This document shows positions 11,654-22,819 of a stretch of 64,000 nucleotides of DNA, piece after piece. The DNA is from Rutstroemia sp. NJR-2017a BVV2 (taxonomy: Eukaryota > Ascomycota > Leotiomycetes > Helotiales > Rutstroemiaceae). The notes beneath the pieces were generated by a model that was given only the letters and a program-made list of their open reading frames with translations, made no database searches and was not told where the DNA came from. The translations under genes and the position numbers were made by a program. The number at the start of each line of letters is the position of its first letter. The stretch's first letter is position 1. The stretch lies in contig NJPS01000048.1 of NCBI GenBank assembly GCA_002946415.1, positions 1,240,001-1,304,000 on the forward strand, in the 5' to 3' direction.

Positions 11654-13139
11654 ATGGGGTCGTACGTCTCTCAAGAAGTGTGCAGAACTCAGTATAACAC
11701 AACTTTGAAATGCGATGTTGAACGTAATGAAACTACCAAACAGTATTATGTCAAAAATTTGAGACCCGGGGAGTTCGAGTCAAATCCTGATATCGCTGGT
11801 GATGGGGTGAGTGGCTGGCCTTTTCCTATGCTTTCTTGATAAAGAACTCACCTTTACACAGGTATTGTATGCCTTTTCTGTAATATCGGCCCTGGCTGTC
11901 ATTTTGAGCGGTATATACTTGGGGTTTCAGTTTGTCGGGCACTGTAGGGGTATATATGGAATGACAAGGCGACCGAAGTCACCAAAGCTTTCCCGAGACG
12001 CGCAAAGGTCTGCTTTCCTTCTCTATGCCGCAACTGGTACTCATATATTGGCAGAACACACTCTAAAGTTTCGAAGCGATTAGTGTGGCTCGCGGTTTTT
12101 GAAGGTGTCATTTTATCCTGCAGCGATCAACAAATATTCGCAGCTGGAGCATACGCCATCACCCTTCAGTACGCGCAGCACTGCAAGATTTCTACATATC
12201 ACTACAATATCGTCGCCAGCATGCTGCTTATGACGTGTGCAACACACATCTCATCTGCGCTTGTTGTTACTCAACATCAAAGGGGGTGGGCAATCCACTT
12301 CCTTCGGATCGTTCTCGTGGTCCTGATATTTGCCGTCACTGGCTATACTTTCATGAATCAAAACGTGAAGTATAAAGGTAAACATTTTTGGCCCACCAGA
12401 GTTCCGGCAGACAATCAAAATCAAAGTCTTTTGCTTCTACCAGCTGCATGTTTTGGATCCAACGCCAAAGAGATCCGCGATACGTTGGACGAGACGTTTG
12501 ACACCGAGCAGTTCCTTGAGGTTTTGAAAACGTCAAAACCTAAAAACTTCATCAACGGATGGAATTGGTATGTTATTATGGTTATCATCTATGGAACCAC
12601 TGTCATCGTCAAACTACTCCGCTATTTTATCCTCTGCTGTTATCTCCACCGTCGCGATACTTCAACAGCCTATAAATACAAGTATGCTCAAACCGGCGGC
12701 CGTAAAAAGCTCTGCTACTGGGCATTTTTGATCTGGCAGGCTTTCGGACTAGTAATCTGCATATGCACTGTTTGGCAAAGCTATCATTATATCATGGACC
12801 TCAAAAAGTGGATGAAAGGGTCTGGGTGGATGGCCCATGATCCAATTACGGGCACGCATCCAGAGAAGGATGCTACGACTTTTGGCCAGCTGGTACCCAT
12901 GTTGTTAACCCTGTTAACCGTTTTCACAATAATTCAGTCGATAGAAGGTATGTTCGTCTTCTTAGTGATAAGAATTCTGGAATCACACATCGCATCGATT
13001 TGTATGTTAGGATGTGCTAATATAGATGGTTCTAGAAAAGTTCAGAGAGAGACACAAGCAAAATAAGAAACCCCGTGGTGATATCGAATCTTATAATACT
13101 ACACCAAACAACAGCAAGCCACTTCTAAGTTATGACTAA
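11654..13139 (+). CDS. Multi-span integral membrane protein, unknown function
   Basis: Four exons, 11654-11806, 11862-12007, 12055-12947 and 13036-13139, give 431 residues. The frame is continuous only if the 47-nt intron 12008-12054 (GTCTGC to GGCAG) is removed; otherwise a stop interrupts it. Hydrophobic segments are VLYAFSVISALAVILSGIYL, the LVWLAVFEGVILSCSDQQIF region, SMLLMTCATHISSALVV, FLRIVLVVLIFAVTGY, WYVIMVIIYGTTVIVKLL, YWAFLIWQAFGLVICICTVW and a last one near VPMLLTLLTVFTIIQS. The pattern SDQQ followed by ISTYHYNIVASMLL is shared by a large family of uncharacterised fungal plasma-membrane-like proteins. The N-terminus has several Asn and two Cys residues before the first span. The tail is polar and basic (KFRERHKQNKKPRGD). 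Confidence 0.8.
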
Positions 13140-14734
13140 CTCCATACAACTTCCAAATCGTCTTCTATAAATGTTGGTTTGAATTAATCAGTCAATCATC
13201 AATTTCAATTGCGGGGATAACCCAAGTTGCCTAGGCAGATTGGGCTGGGGTCAAGAAGATGTATCATAACAGCTACGAACTCGTCAGGATCCCTCACCAC
13301 TCTTCAAAGTGCATTCGAAAAACATGCTCGTGAAATTACTACGAGGCTGCGATCATCCTTTCCTTCCACGGAGCATCTTTCGGAAAGGGATTACTACCCG
13401 TATATCCTGGTGCTGCGATGGGTATCAAGGTTTGTGGTAGAGGGACAACGATGGATGTGGCGTGACTGGCTGGAATTGGCCGTAATACGAGAGGATATGC
13501 CCTAATTCATGGTAAAATATGATAGGTTCTGATTGGGATTTGGCTATTATCAATGCCGTGGAGGCGGAGCACTGTTCCCCAAAGTACTCTATCTTTAAGG
13601 CTCGGGCTCTTTCGCATTCTACTGAGAATGCTTCATGCTTCGAATCAAGGTTCTGAATTTAAACCGAAGGAGTACTATTCTATGTGCCCAAACTCGCTCC
13701 TTTATATTCATGATGTGATTGAGACGAACGTAATCTGTCCTACTTAGATGCATTTTGCCAAATCTCACTTGAGAACTGGCCCTGCGATAGCAAGGCCTCA
13801 GCGAGAACGTAGAAATCAATCCAGAGAGAGGAGATACTATTTGAAGTGAAAGGTGGTTGGCTTCGGGGCGATACGATATTGGCCGCAGATATGAAGAATA
13901 CCCTGTCATTTCCTCGGATCGTGCATCTAACTCGAAATGCAAAACATGCCTCTTCGACTATGATACAAGTATCAATGTTTCGTGCCGGTCGGGTGTTGAT
14001 GTTTCTTCGGGTGACACGACGGACTACTCTCGCAGTCAGTTGTATGGGAGATCTCTGCAGTAGCACAAGGCATGAATTTTGCTACTTGCAAGAAGTGAAA
14101 ATCGACCCTGAAAACAATCAAGTGCATCGTATGGCTATCAATGTCTGCGGGGTCACATATGATGACCGTTCGTTGAAAAGGACTGGTGCATACAGCGATT
14201 CGAGAAAACGCACATATGCAGTAACCATCTTGGAATTGCAAAATGGCCGTCTATCGTGGAGGCTCTGCAGTGAATGCAATATCCTGTGCCCCCCCACCTA
14301 ACAACGATGCGGCCAGGCAATGTCTGGCAACCTGTGCAGTTCGTAACCCCAGCTCTACTTGGCGACATATCGATTCGAATAATAATCGCACTTTCATCAA
14401 CCTGAAGACTGATCAAACAGACTTTGGGGGAAGACTTTCCTAGGGTCTTGAGGGTGCACTTGCGATCTTGCAGACTCCTTTGATTGTATTGCTTACGGTC
14501 ATATCAATGATGACTCGAATTCGGATAATGAGGACAACACTATGGGTATTCTTTGATGCCTTCTTGCTGATTTGTTACCTCTGCTCGTTATACGTCTGAA
14601 AGAAAAGAATAAGGATTGTTGACAATCGACGTATCGTTTAGCCGCGTTATATCGTCGTTTATTCTGCTAGGCTCCTCATGTAAAAATGCAATCTTAAGTA
14701 TATTAATCGATAAAAGATTCTTGCTAACCAAAAT
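13140..14734. other. Gene-poor stretch with possible gene remnants
   Basis: Two open stretches look partly coding but do not form a complete gene. One is 13260-13505, plus strand, with SGSLTTLQSAFEKHAREITT and DWLELAVIREDMP, ending in a stop. The other is about 13846-14301, plus strand, with a segment VKIDPENNQVHRMAINVCGV. Neither has a convincing start or splice partner, and I do not recognise either. The rest shows nothing I can name. Confidence 0.35.
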
Positions 14735-14870
14735 GGTGTGATGGCTGAGTGGTCTAAAGCGATTGACTAGAAATCAATTCTCTTCGGAGGGTAAGCTAAT
14801 ATCTTTCAACTATCATTACAACATCAACTAATAATATCTTCCAGCGTAGGTTCAAATCCTACTCACATCG
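14735..14870 (+). tRNA. tRNA-Ser (anticodon AGA) with a 54-nt insert between variable arm and T arm
   Basis: Exon parts are 14735-14790 and 14845-14870. Together they form an 82-nt serine tRNA: acceptor GGTGTGA pairs with TCACATC, the D stem is GCT/AGC, the anticodon stem ATTGA/TCAAT encloses the loop CTAGAAA with anticodon AGA at 14769-14771, the variable arm is CTC-TTCG-GAG, and the T stem GTAGG/CCTAC encloses TTCAAAT. The A box is at 14742-14752 and the B box GGTTCAAATCC at 14849-14859. A T6 run at 14882-14887 can end Pol III transcription. There is no intron at the usual place one base after the anticodon. The insert lies at the end of the variable arm. An identical copy lies inverted at 16270-16405. 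Confidence 0.9.
14791..14844 (+). other. Intron-like insert (GT-AG type) within the tRNA-Ser gene
   Basis: The 54 nt begin GTAAGC and end CTTCCAG. A CTAAT branch-like site in ATCAACTAATAATATC lies about 14 nt before the AG. Size and signals match the spliceosomal introns of the protein genes in this window (45-60 nt is common). Its removal restores a canonical tRNA. A competing view is that the insert is recognised structurally: GGAGG at 14786-14790 can pair with CTTCC at 14838-14842 across the insert. Splicing is not shown by the sequence alone. Confidence 0.7.
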
Positions 14871-16269
14871 TGAGAAATAAATTTTTTCGATCTTTTGGAA
14901 GATACATTTTTTCCTATATAAGAGCACTTCTTTCTTACGATAACTTAGGGTGTTTGTTTTATATTACAGATCTTTTACAGGAGAAGGTGGGGCCGAGGTA
15001 CTGTAAACACACATCTGATCTGTACTGGATTCCGACTCCGAGGCTGTCCTGCAGTTGCGGATTCTTAGAGATGCGGGAGAGATGCGGGAGAGATGCGGGA
15101 GAAATGGTGGACTTGCTTGTGCCCCTTGTATTGGAGGTCTAACGCACCTTAGACTTGTCCTTGACAGGAAATGTCCATTTAACTTCTTTCGCAGACCGGG
15201 CTTCGATTTGGAGGAAGTATAATGGGTGTGTTGTACTCAGTCCGAATTCTTGGTTGAGAAAACATTTGATTCACACTTGCTCCTACGAATACTCCTGTCC
15301 TCATTGTCCAAGAGCGTGCATATCTTTTACCCAGATAATTGGTATTTAAGCTTCATATGAGATGGTCACCAGAAGGTGAAACATTGGCATTTGCTCTCCG
15401 AATCAACATTATCGAGACGGCTAACGGCTGCGATAACCTCGTGTCTGAAAAGGCAGAGTGGAGGTGGCGTATAGGGGAAGAGGGTTAGGAGAGATAGACA
15501 GAGATGAAGCATGGAGCGGGGAGACGAGGCGGGAGAGCGGAAGAGGATTAAGGAGCAGGAATACCAAGCAGAGGTATGTTAGGCATATACCGAAGTGGTC
15601 AGATTCATGCACGAACAGGAGTGGTCGGGATAACTTGGGTACGCCCCGCACAATGCAGAACAGAAGGCACGCCACATTAGAGGTATTGCAGCAAATTGAT
15701 ATGGAAGCAATAATAGAGCACGCAGGAATACATCGAGGGGTGATTAGATTGGAAATTTAAGCAAACGCCATATAATAGCAATGTACGTTGTGCAGCCAAT
15801 GTACTTTTTTTTCAAAACCCTCGCTATGTATAGGGATACCTTGCCAGATATCCCCGTGGCCTAACTCCTTCCCCAGATTCTACGAAATGAGAACTTTACT
15901 TGTTATGGCTTTCTGCCCGTCTCCATGCTAAAAGTTTATATTTACTTCCAGTGTTGATTGCGAAATACATTTTCTGTTCCTACTCGACCATTTCCTGTTC
16001 CGAAGGGAAACATAAAATTCCTCGTGTGCCCTATGCAGTGCGGGGTGGTGGATCTCGCTTGTCGAAATTCACCCCTGATCGAATCCACACAGCATCTGAC
16101 TATCTGTTCTTGCAATAAGACGAGATATATACTACGAAGTTCTACTTCACGCTTTCCATATATAGAAATATAGAGAGAAAAATACATATATTGAGGAAAG
16201 GTAGTCCAAAAAGATCGGTGATTACTTTACTCGAGGATGAAAACCTCCAAAAAAGAAATTTGATTGTCT
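14871..16269. other. Stretch between the two inverted tRNA-Ser genes
   Basis: No supported protein gene. At about 15067-15104 an 11-bp unit (AGATGCGGGAG-like) is repeated three times. The flanks just outside the two tRNA copies differ from each other apart from an AAATTT-like run and a T6 terminator on each side, so the shared sequence is limited to the tRNA genes. Confidence 0.5.
15067..15104. repeat. 11-bp minisatellite, three copies
   Basis: Three tandem copies of AGATGCGGGAG-like sequence, the last slightly changed (GAGAAATGG). No coding role is apparent. Confidence 0.8.
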
Positions 16270-16405
16270 CGATGTGAGTAGGATTTGAACCTACGCTGGA
16301 AGATATTATTAGTTGATGTTGTAATGATAGTTGAAAGATATTAGCTTACCCTCCGAAGAGAATTGATTTCTAGTCAATCGCTTTAGACCACTCAGCCATC
16401 ACACC
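16270..16405 (-). tRNA. Second tRNA-Ser (anticodon AGA) with the same 54-nt insert
   Basis: This is the reverse complement of 14735-14870 with no difference over 136 nt, insert included (insert at 16296-16349). The A box lies at 16388-16398 and the B box at 16281-16291. A run of six T on the minus strand (16249-16254) follows the 3' end by about 16 nt. The sequence directly upstream of the mature 5' end differs from the first copy. Both genes therefore keep promoter, structure and terminator and should be transcribed towards each other. Confidence 0.9.
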
Positions 16406-17487
16406 TATGGATTGTTGTTAAGAAACGCCTCTTAACTGGGTCTATCTAGCAGACAAAAAAGATAGGCTCAGATGTGGGACCAGACGAATATCAACGTGTC
16501 TTCATGGACTACCCAGAGTCTAGACTCATGTTGGCGTACCATATCAAAACACCTACTAATTGGACTGCATTTTGCCTACTACTTACAGAGATTTTCCCGT
16601 GTTTTTCGTTTGCATATCGAGAGATTCAGATTCATCAAAATTTAGTGTATATCTTGATTTTCAATTTGCACAAGCTTATCGACAGGTGTCTCTGTTGTTG
16701 GTATGAACTTCCCCTTCTGACTAGAACTCGTGATATCAGTTTCATTTCGAAGCTGAAGTAAGTTTTAAGTCGAGTAGATAATATATGTGCTGGTTTCGAT
16801 GACTGCACAATGACGGTTATCCTGTCGTATTGTAGGTGGACATGAAGTCATCGTAGATTCGCAGTGTGACGCCGTTGCTTCCTCGGCCGAAAGCTCTATA
16901 TCCTACTTCCTTACTTCCCGTTCCATGAGAACACCTCTGGGGCAGTTCGCTGGCTTCTAATTTCTATCCTATAGGCATCTTAGTGCCAGCCAGAAGACCG
17001 TTGAACCAGGCGGGCGATGAAAAAGCGGTAGCATATGCTCTGGCTATCAATGAGGAGCAATAACTCCTGGGATTCCAGCCACTTAAAGTATCACCAGAGG
17101 CTGGATTCACTGCCCGACCATGCCGACTGCATTTTCAATTTCGAGAAACTTGTTTCTGATCAAAATATCCTCGTTCGAGAAATTACACTCACACTCACTC
17201 CCTGGTACACTCAGCAGTTTGCTTGAATCGGTTAAGAGTCTTCCACTTGAATGTTTGACTTAATGAAATGAAATCCCATTGTTTCCCTGTGCTCCGATCC
17301 CATAAAAATACATTGAACGAATGATTGTGCAAAGTGCACCCACCCAATGTTTCCCTTCCCCCGACCAAAACCACCGACTACTAATTCCAATAAAACCCTC
17401 ACATAAAATCAAGATCAAAGAACCCCACCCAGAAAACACCAAACCCTTGCCAAAAACCCAAAAGCCTGATACCCATAAAAATACATT
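16406..17487. other. Intergenic stretch
   Basis: Short open frames only. I see no gene or repeat that can be supported. The right end is the 3' flank of the hypothetical gene at 17488. Confidence 0.5.
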
Positions 17488-18195
17488 CTACTTCCTAACA
17501 GCCTCACTCAAGCCGCTCATGGCCAAGGCGTACTTAGGCAAATCATCGGCGCCTTCTCCAGAGGCAGAATCCCAAGTTCCAAGCCCCATAAAAAGATCGA
17601 TCTCCCAACCAGGGAATCTAGGTTCGGCAGCAGAGTCTGCACTACCGGAGCTACGAAGGCTGGATTGTCCACGGTTGCTACCCTTCCTAGCTCTCATTGA
17701 AGAGGAACGCTTTCTACCTTGGCCAGTCTGGGGTGCGAAGGTGTATAGAGAATGCTCCGGTTCGTTGAGATAGGTGTCAAGAGGGTAGGAATACCTAGTA
17801 GTATAGGTTCGAGGTTGAATGCTGCTTGCGTTGTTTTTGGTGTGCCCAGAGCCTGCATCGGCAGCAGAAGTCATGTTACCATTGTGATGAACATAATCTG
17901 CCGTAGTTTGTGTAGAGGCTGGGACATAATTTGGAGAAGGTCTCAAGCGTTCATAGACAGAATCCTCAAGGGCCGGATTGTTCGCATCTCGAGTCTGAAT
18001 AACTGGTGGAACGACTGTTGAAGTTCCACTGGCATGTTCGCCAAGCTCGGAGCAACTACAATTATCCGAATTAAAAACAGGAGGTCTGGAAGACGAGATG
18101 GCCTTGAGACAATCACGACATGGGATTATCCAATCGTTGAGATCGTTCTGATAAGTCTCTGCCTCTTTATCGTTCTTGTAATCCGGAACAGGCAT
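17488..18195 (-). CDS. Conserved-looking hypothetical protein, low complexity
   Basis: A single open frame of 235 residues from an ATG at 18195 to TAG at 17488. The start MPVPDYKNDKEAETYQNDLN is followed by a small Cys-containing segment (IPCRDCLKAISSSRPP) and later NCSCSELG. The middle is rich in Ser, Thr, Asn and Pro. A basic, Ser-rich patch (GRKRSSSMRARKGSNRGQSS) comes before a conserved-looking end, FPGWEIDLFMGLGTWDSASG. No membrane span or known domain is visible. The patch could be a nuclear-localisation or phosphorylation site, but that is only a guess. It is the only protein gene in a 7-kb gene-poor stretch. Confidence 0.65.
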   Translation of the reverse strand: MPVPDYKNDKEAETYQNDLNDWIIPCRDCLKAISSSRPPVFNSDNCSCSELGEHASGTSTVVPPVIQTRDANNPALEDSVYERLRPSPNYVPASTQTTADYVHHNGNMTSAADAGSGHTKNNASSIQPRTYTTRYSYPLDTYLNEPEHSLYTFAPQTGQGRKRSSSMRARKGSNRGQSSLRSSGSADSAAEPRFPGWEIDLFMGLGTWDSASGEGADDLPKYALAMSGLSEAVRK

Positions 18196-20203
18196 TCTGA
18201 GTGGTAACAGGGAACTACCCGAGAGTTAGGCACAAGGCGTCTTACAATGGTTGGGTAGACAACCTACAAAATGAGTTGGTGTCGAAGGACGAGTGATATG
18301 ATTGACGAAGACAGATTGATGATTGGTTGTGTGCTACTTAGCAGTGCAGCACAATGCGGGGAAAATGCAGGGATTGAAGGCAAGATAAGGCTGAACAGCG
18401 ATGACGATATATATATTGGAAGCAAGACTCGAAAAATAACGATAACTTCGTTGTTGAGGGAGAATGTTGTGAGCTGAGAAAGAACGGAATATCTGCAAGT
18501 ACTTATAATACTTCAACTGATCCATCAAGTTGAGCTTTCGGGATATCGAAATGCTAGAAAGGCGGCTTAGCACTCCGTCCTGCTCGCTGGAGAGGAGGGC
18601 TTTTTGGTCATCTGAATAGTGCCGAGTATCGGAAGAGACGAGATGTCGGGAGAGTGCATCACCGGAAATGCAAGCCCGCTGGACTATGGGGTTCGCTTCC
18701 TTGTTGACGCCCTACTCTGCGTAAGAAAAGGAAGATGACGCAGCTGGGGTAATTGAACCAATATCCGATGCAGGAGAGACGACCTGCGAGGTTCGAAATG
18801 TCCTTCACCAATCATTCTTTCCATTGCAGTCTGCCTCACTTCGTGATTGCTAGACGTGGTAGAACTGATTGGTGATAATCTCCACTGGAGTTAAGCTTGT
18901 TTTCTATCTCATTGTTGACGGAATCATGTCGATAAAATGCTGTCTGCGCTTATCCTCGGAGTAACGTGAATGATCATATTCGTCAATTAAAATCTCAGGG
19001 TCAAGCCAATCAAAAACAACAATTTGTGCTCATCTTTGTGCCGAGATAGATTTCATATGATGAAATCTCGCCCAAGTCTTCGTCCTGAGAACCGATTTCT
19101 ACGAAACTCAGACGGTGACTCAAATTGTGATATTGGTTGTTATCTTGACGACATATCACCGGTATCGCTTCAGCTCGACGAAGACCATTCAGCTCAGAAC
19201 CTACCTGGACTAACTCAACACATCAACTTCCCCGCAGTTTCTGTGATTAGAAGTATCGCTAGATGTAGTAAAATGACTTCGATCTCGTAAATAATGGATC
19301 GTCTCGGTTTACCGGTCAGGTTTTCCGCGGGCACGAAGCTACAAAGGTATTGCGGTGCAATCTAACTCCCAACCCGGTCCATGGCAAGTGTGAATGGCGA
19401 ACATCGTCAGTATGCACGACGACATACTGCATACGCGGTGTCGACAACAAAAGAAACAAAATCCATCCAAACAGTTCGCCGAGTGCAGCCTCACGTCGCA
19501 CAAGGACGGCTTAAGGAAGAAAGTAGAGCCGTATTTCTCCGAGTAGGCGGAAGTTCCCTCCAACTTCAAACTTTACAACAAGTAATAACTAGAATATTTC
19601 CAAGGGATCCCTTTCTTCTTTTTACCATTACCCCGACTGGTTGACACAAATTACCACCCGGGAGACGCCGCGACCCGTTGGGAGGAAAGCTAACCTCTTA
19701 GAGTGGCTCGTAACTTAGCTGTAATAACTGTAGGCTGTGTAAAGTCCTGGTTCCGATTTCGCTGGATCTTCATTCTTTTGGGCCTCAGAGGTGGGCAACG
19801 GAATCCTTCAAGAACTCGCATGTGATAGCTGTCCCTCGGTGGTAATTACACGGGTTCTTACCAGGTGGACTTGTGAACTAGCTTGCTGCCTTGGGGAAGC
19901 AGATCATTTGAGACACGTGAGTAGTTGAGACGCCCTGCTTGTGCTGCGCGACTATGGCGATCTTAACCTGGAGAACGGTGCGTCATAAAGTGGTAAAACG
20001 ATGCCAGTGTGTGGGAGTTTAATCAGTAATGCACGTTCAATGAGCTCTTGTACTTAGAATGAAGAAGAAGTGCAGCACAGGTTGCGTGCTCAAGCACGTT
20101 CAGGAAATGGCAGAAATTATTGGAATATTCTTTTCACAATTGATATCTAACCATCAACCCATAAACACCTTCATTACTCCTTTCTCGACCCAATTACATC
20201 CTA
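18196..20203. other. Intergenic stretch
   Basis: About 2 kb with no reading frame that I can support. It includes the likely promoter of the hypothetical gene (minus strand, about 18200-18500) and the 3' flank of ERB1. Confidence 0.5.
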
Positions 20204-22542
20204 TCAAGTCCACAATCTGCAAGTACCATCTGCACCAGCACTAACACACCATGGCTCCTTAGGATGCCAATCAACGTCCATAACACCCAAAGCACTCTTC
20301 ACCTTGTGCCCTTTCAAAACCTTGACTGGCACAATAGTAGGATTCTCCATCATATCACTAACCACCTTTCCGTGGAATATTTGTAGACTACCATCATCAC
20401 TAGCATCTGCAAACAATGGAAGTCCTCCCTTGTGGTACTTCACTGCTCGGATAGCTTTTTGATGGAATCGCATAGTCTTATAAGGACGAGTAGAAAGATC
20501 GAGATCATGCCATAACAATCGACGATCATAAGATCCCACAATGAGATTATCACCTCCTGGGTGGATATCGAAGGAAGAAATCCAGCGAGCACCAGGCTGG
20601 ATAATTTTGACCAGCTCCTGCTTCTGAAGATCATAACTGCGGATAGTACGTTGAGTAGCGACGAAGAAAATAGGTCGAGATGGATGGAACTGAACAGTTT
20701 GAGGTATGCCTGGAAGACGGCGGAAAGGTATCTGCGTAAGATGCTTGGATAGAGTGTGGATTGCAACAGCGGACTTTTGTGCGGTGGGAGAGACCGTCGA
20801 GAAGAAATCGCCTCTCCTGTGCCAACTGATAACCTTGACTGTTGTTCTTACAGTAATCTTGATTAGTACACCTTCATCCTGCAGTCGTGAGCTTGGTCGA
20901 GCCCAAGTTGCGACCGGTTCTTTCTTTTGCCCATTTGCTGTGAGGGCTTGTGTAGTATTTTTCGCATAACCGAAACCAGCATCCAAGAGTTCCCGACCAT
21001 TGCTTTCAGCAACAGGGTCAATAATAGTAGGAACCATGAGGTATACATCTTCTCCTGCAGCAGCTGAAAGTATGATTGCATCCTTTGTAGGGCGCCATCT
21101 AACAACATTAACTGCCTCCTCATCCCCGATTTGTGCGCTCCAAAGTTGTTTCCCAGTAAGAAGTTCCCAGACACGGACAGTGCCATCATCACCACCGCTA
21201 GCTAACCAGGTCCCGGATGGATCAATTGCCAGACTTCGAACTCTGCCCTCGTGACCACGGAACAATACTTGTGTAACCGTTGGGTATGGTTTCAATTCCT
21301 CTGGCTTTGGAAGTTTGGGCAGTAGCGATGCAGGATCAATGTTTAGTCTGTTCTTTCTAACTCGAGGAGCGAGATACAAATCAAGCGATCGTTCAAATCT
21401 CTCATTGATAAATCTGTCATATGCAGGGACCTTTCGAAGTGAGTCGTATGCAGTCGGTAGGTATTCCTTTTCTCTGTCCTCCGGATCCATTGCATCCCAT
21501 TCCTTCTTCTCTGCCTTTGAGGGAAGGTACTCCGGAGGTGGGTTGTAACTTAGGTCATAACCTGGTGGAGGTGGCTTTGGTGCTGGGATTTTCATAACAT
21601 GGTCTGGTTGAGCTTCCTCGTTTTGCCAGATATCATAATGATGTTCTTCCTCCTCTTCATTTTCTCGCTCCTCCGGTGGTCGATATGGAAGTATTCTACC
21701 TTCTCGAATGGCGCGAACTATTTTCATTATTCGTTTCGCTTCATGCTTGGACGGCAGGAAACGTCGCTTCGGCTCCGGAGCGCCGCTTAGAGGCATTATT
21801 TCTTCCTTCGAAGTAAAGTATGGAACAGTTTCCTATGATCATTAGAGACGTGCATCGTTAAGCGCAAAGAAATACTCACTGGGTACGGGTCATAACCGTC
21901 TTCCGGCACCTCATTCGTTTGTATCCTGCGTAGAATCTCTAATTCCTCTTGACTCAAATTGAGAGGTTTGCCAGTAGAAGGATCTGTAAGACCTGTCCAG
22001 CCCTTGGGAACCTCAATACTGTCCAGAAGCGCATCAAGAGCCTCCCCCTTCGCGGGGCGCATAATCCTCTTGCCATTGATGTCGTATCCAATGTGAGGGT
22101 ATGAATCATAAAATGATAGAGGAATGTTGCCAATCGTATTCGCCGGTTCTTGAGCATCGGAATCGTCTGAGTCGTATACAGGGTCTATCTCCTCATATAC
22201 ATAACGTTCTCCACCGTTTGCATCCTTTACAACTCGGTAATTTGGCTTGTCGTCGTCGTTTTCAATGCCACTGGGTTTAGCAGAAGTATCCTCAGCCTCC
22301 GCATCCTCGTCTTCGCCTTTATCCTCAGGTATTTCATCACTATCCAGTCCCTCAAGCTCGTCCTCTTCTACGCCTTCCTCGTCACTGTTTTCGTCCTCGC
22401 TTTGGTCGGATTCATCTTCGCTTTGCGACAGTATTCCCTCCAATAGCCCATCACCAAATTCTGCCTCCGATTCTGCATCTGAATGTTCGGGTACATCTCG
22501 AGTTACAGCTTTGCGCTTCCGCTGGTTGGTTAATGGCGCCAT
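20204..22542 (-). CDS. ERB1: ERB1/BOP1 ribosome biogenesis protein
   Basis: Two exons, 21880-22542 and 20204-21832, separated by a 47-nt phase-0 intron, encode 763 residues. The first 100 residues are strongly acidic ([16 protein letters not shown]). The BOP1 N-terminal domain is clear: [40 protein letters not shown], and [16 protein letters not shown] across the splice junction. A C-terminal WD40 propeller follows, with [39 protein letters not shown] and the final [10 protein letters not shown]. Erb1/BOP1 with Nop7/PES1 and Ytm1/WDR12 forms the PeBoW complex for 27S pre-rRNA processing and 60S assembly in the nucleolus. Length is near yeast Erb1 (about 800). It is divergent from the Zn2Cys6 gene; the spacer is 277 bp. 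Confidence 0.96.
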
Positions 22543-22819
22543 TTTCGCGGGTGGGTGAAGATTTTCGGTCTTGAGGTTTCGGGAATCTCAAGTTTTTTTC
22601 CACAGAAAAATTCACGGCACTTATCGTAAATCCTTATCTTAGCGTAGATTTTCTTGAGTCGGATCTGGAGCGTGAACCAACCCCTCAATCCCTGCAGCTT
22701 GGAACCAGGCGCAGAACAAACATCTGACGACTGGAATTGTCAACTTGCTAAATGCATACAAATAACGAACGAGTCGTTGTGTTTTCAAGAACCTTACCTT
22801 GTCTTGACTTGTTATTGTG

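Noticed and set aside
14735..16405. The inverted tRNA pair as the terminal repeats of a mobile element
   Set aside because: The repeats end exactly at the tRNA genes, there is no open frame of a transposase between them, and no target-site duplication was seen.
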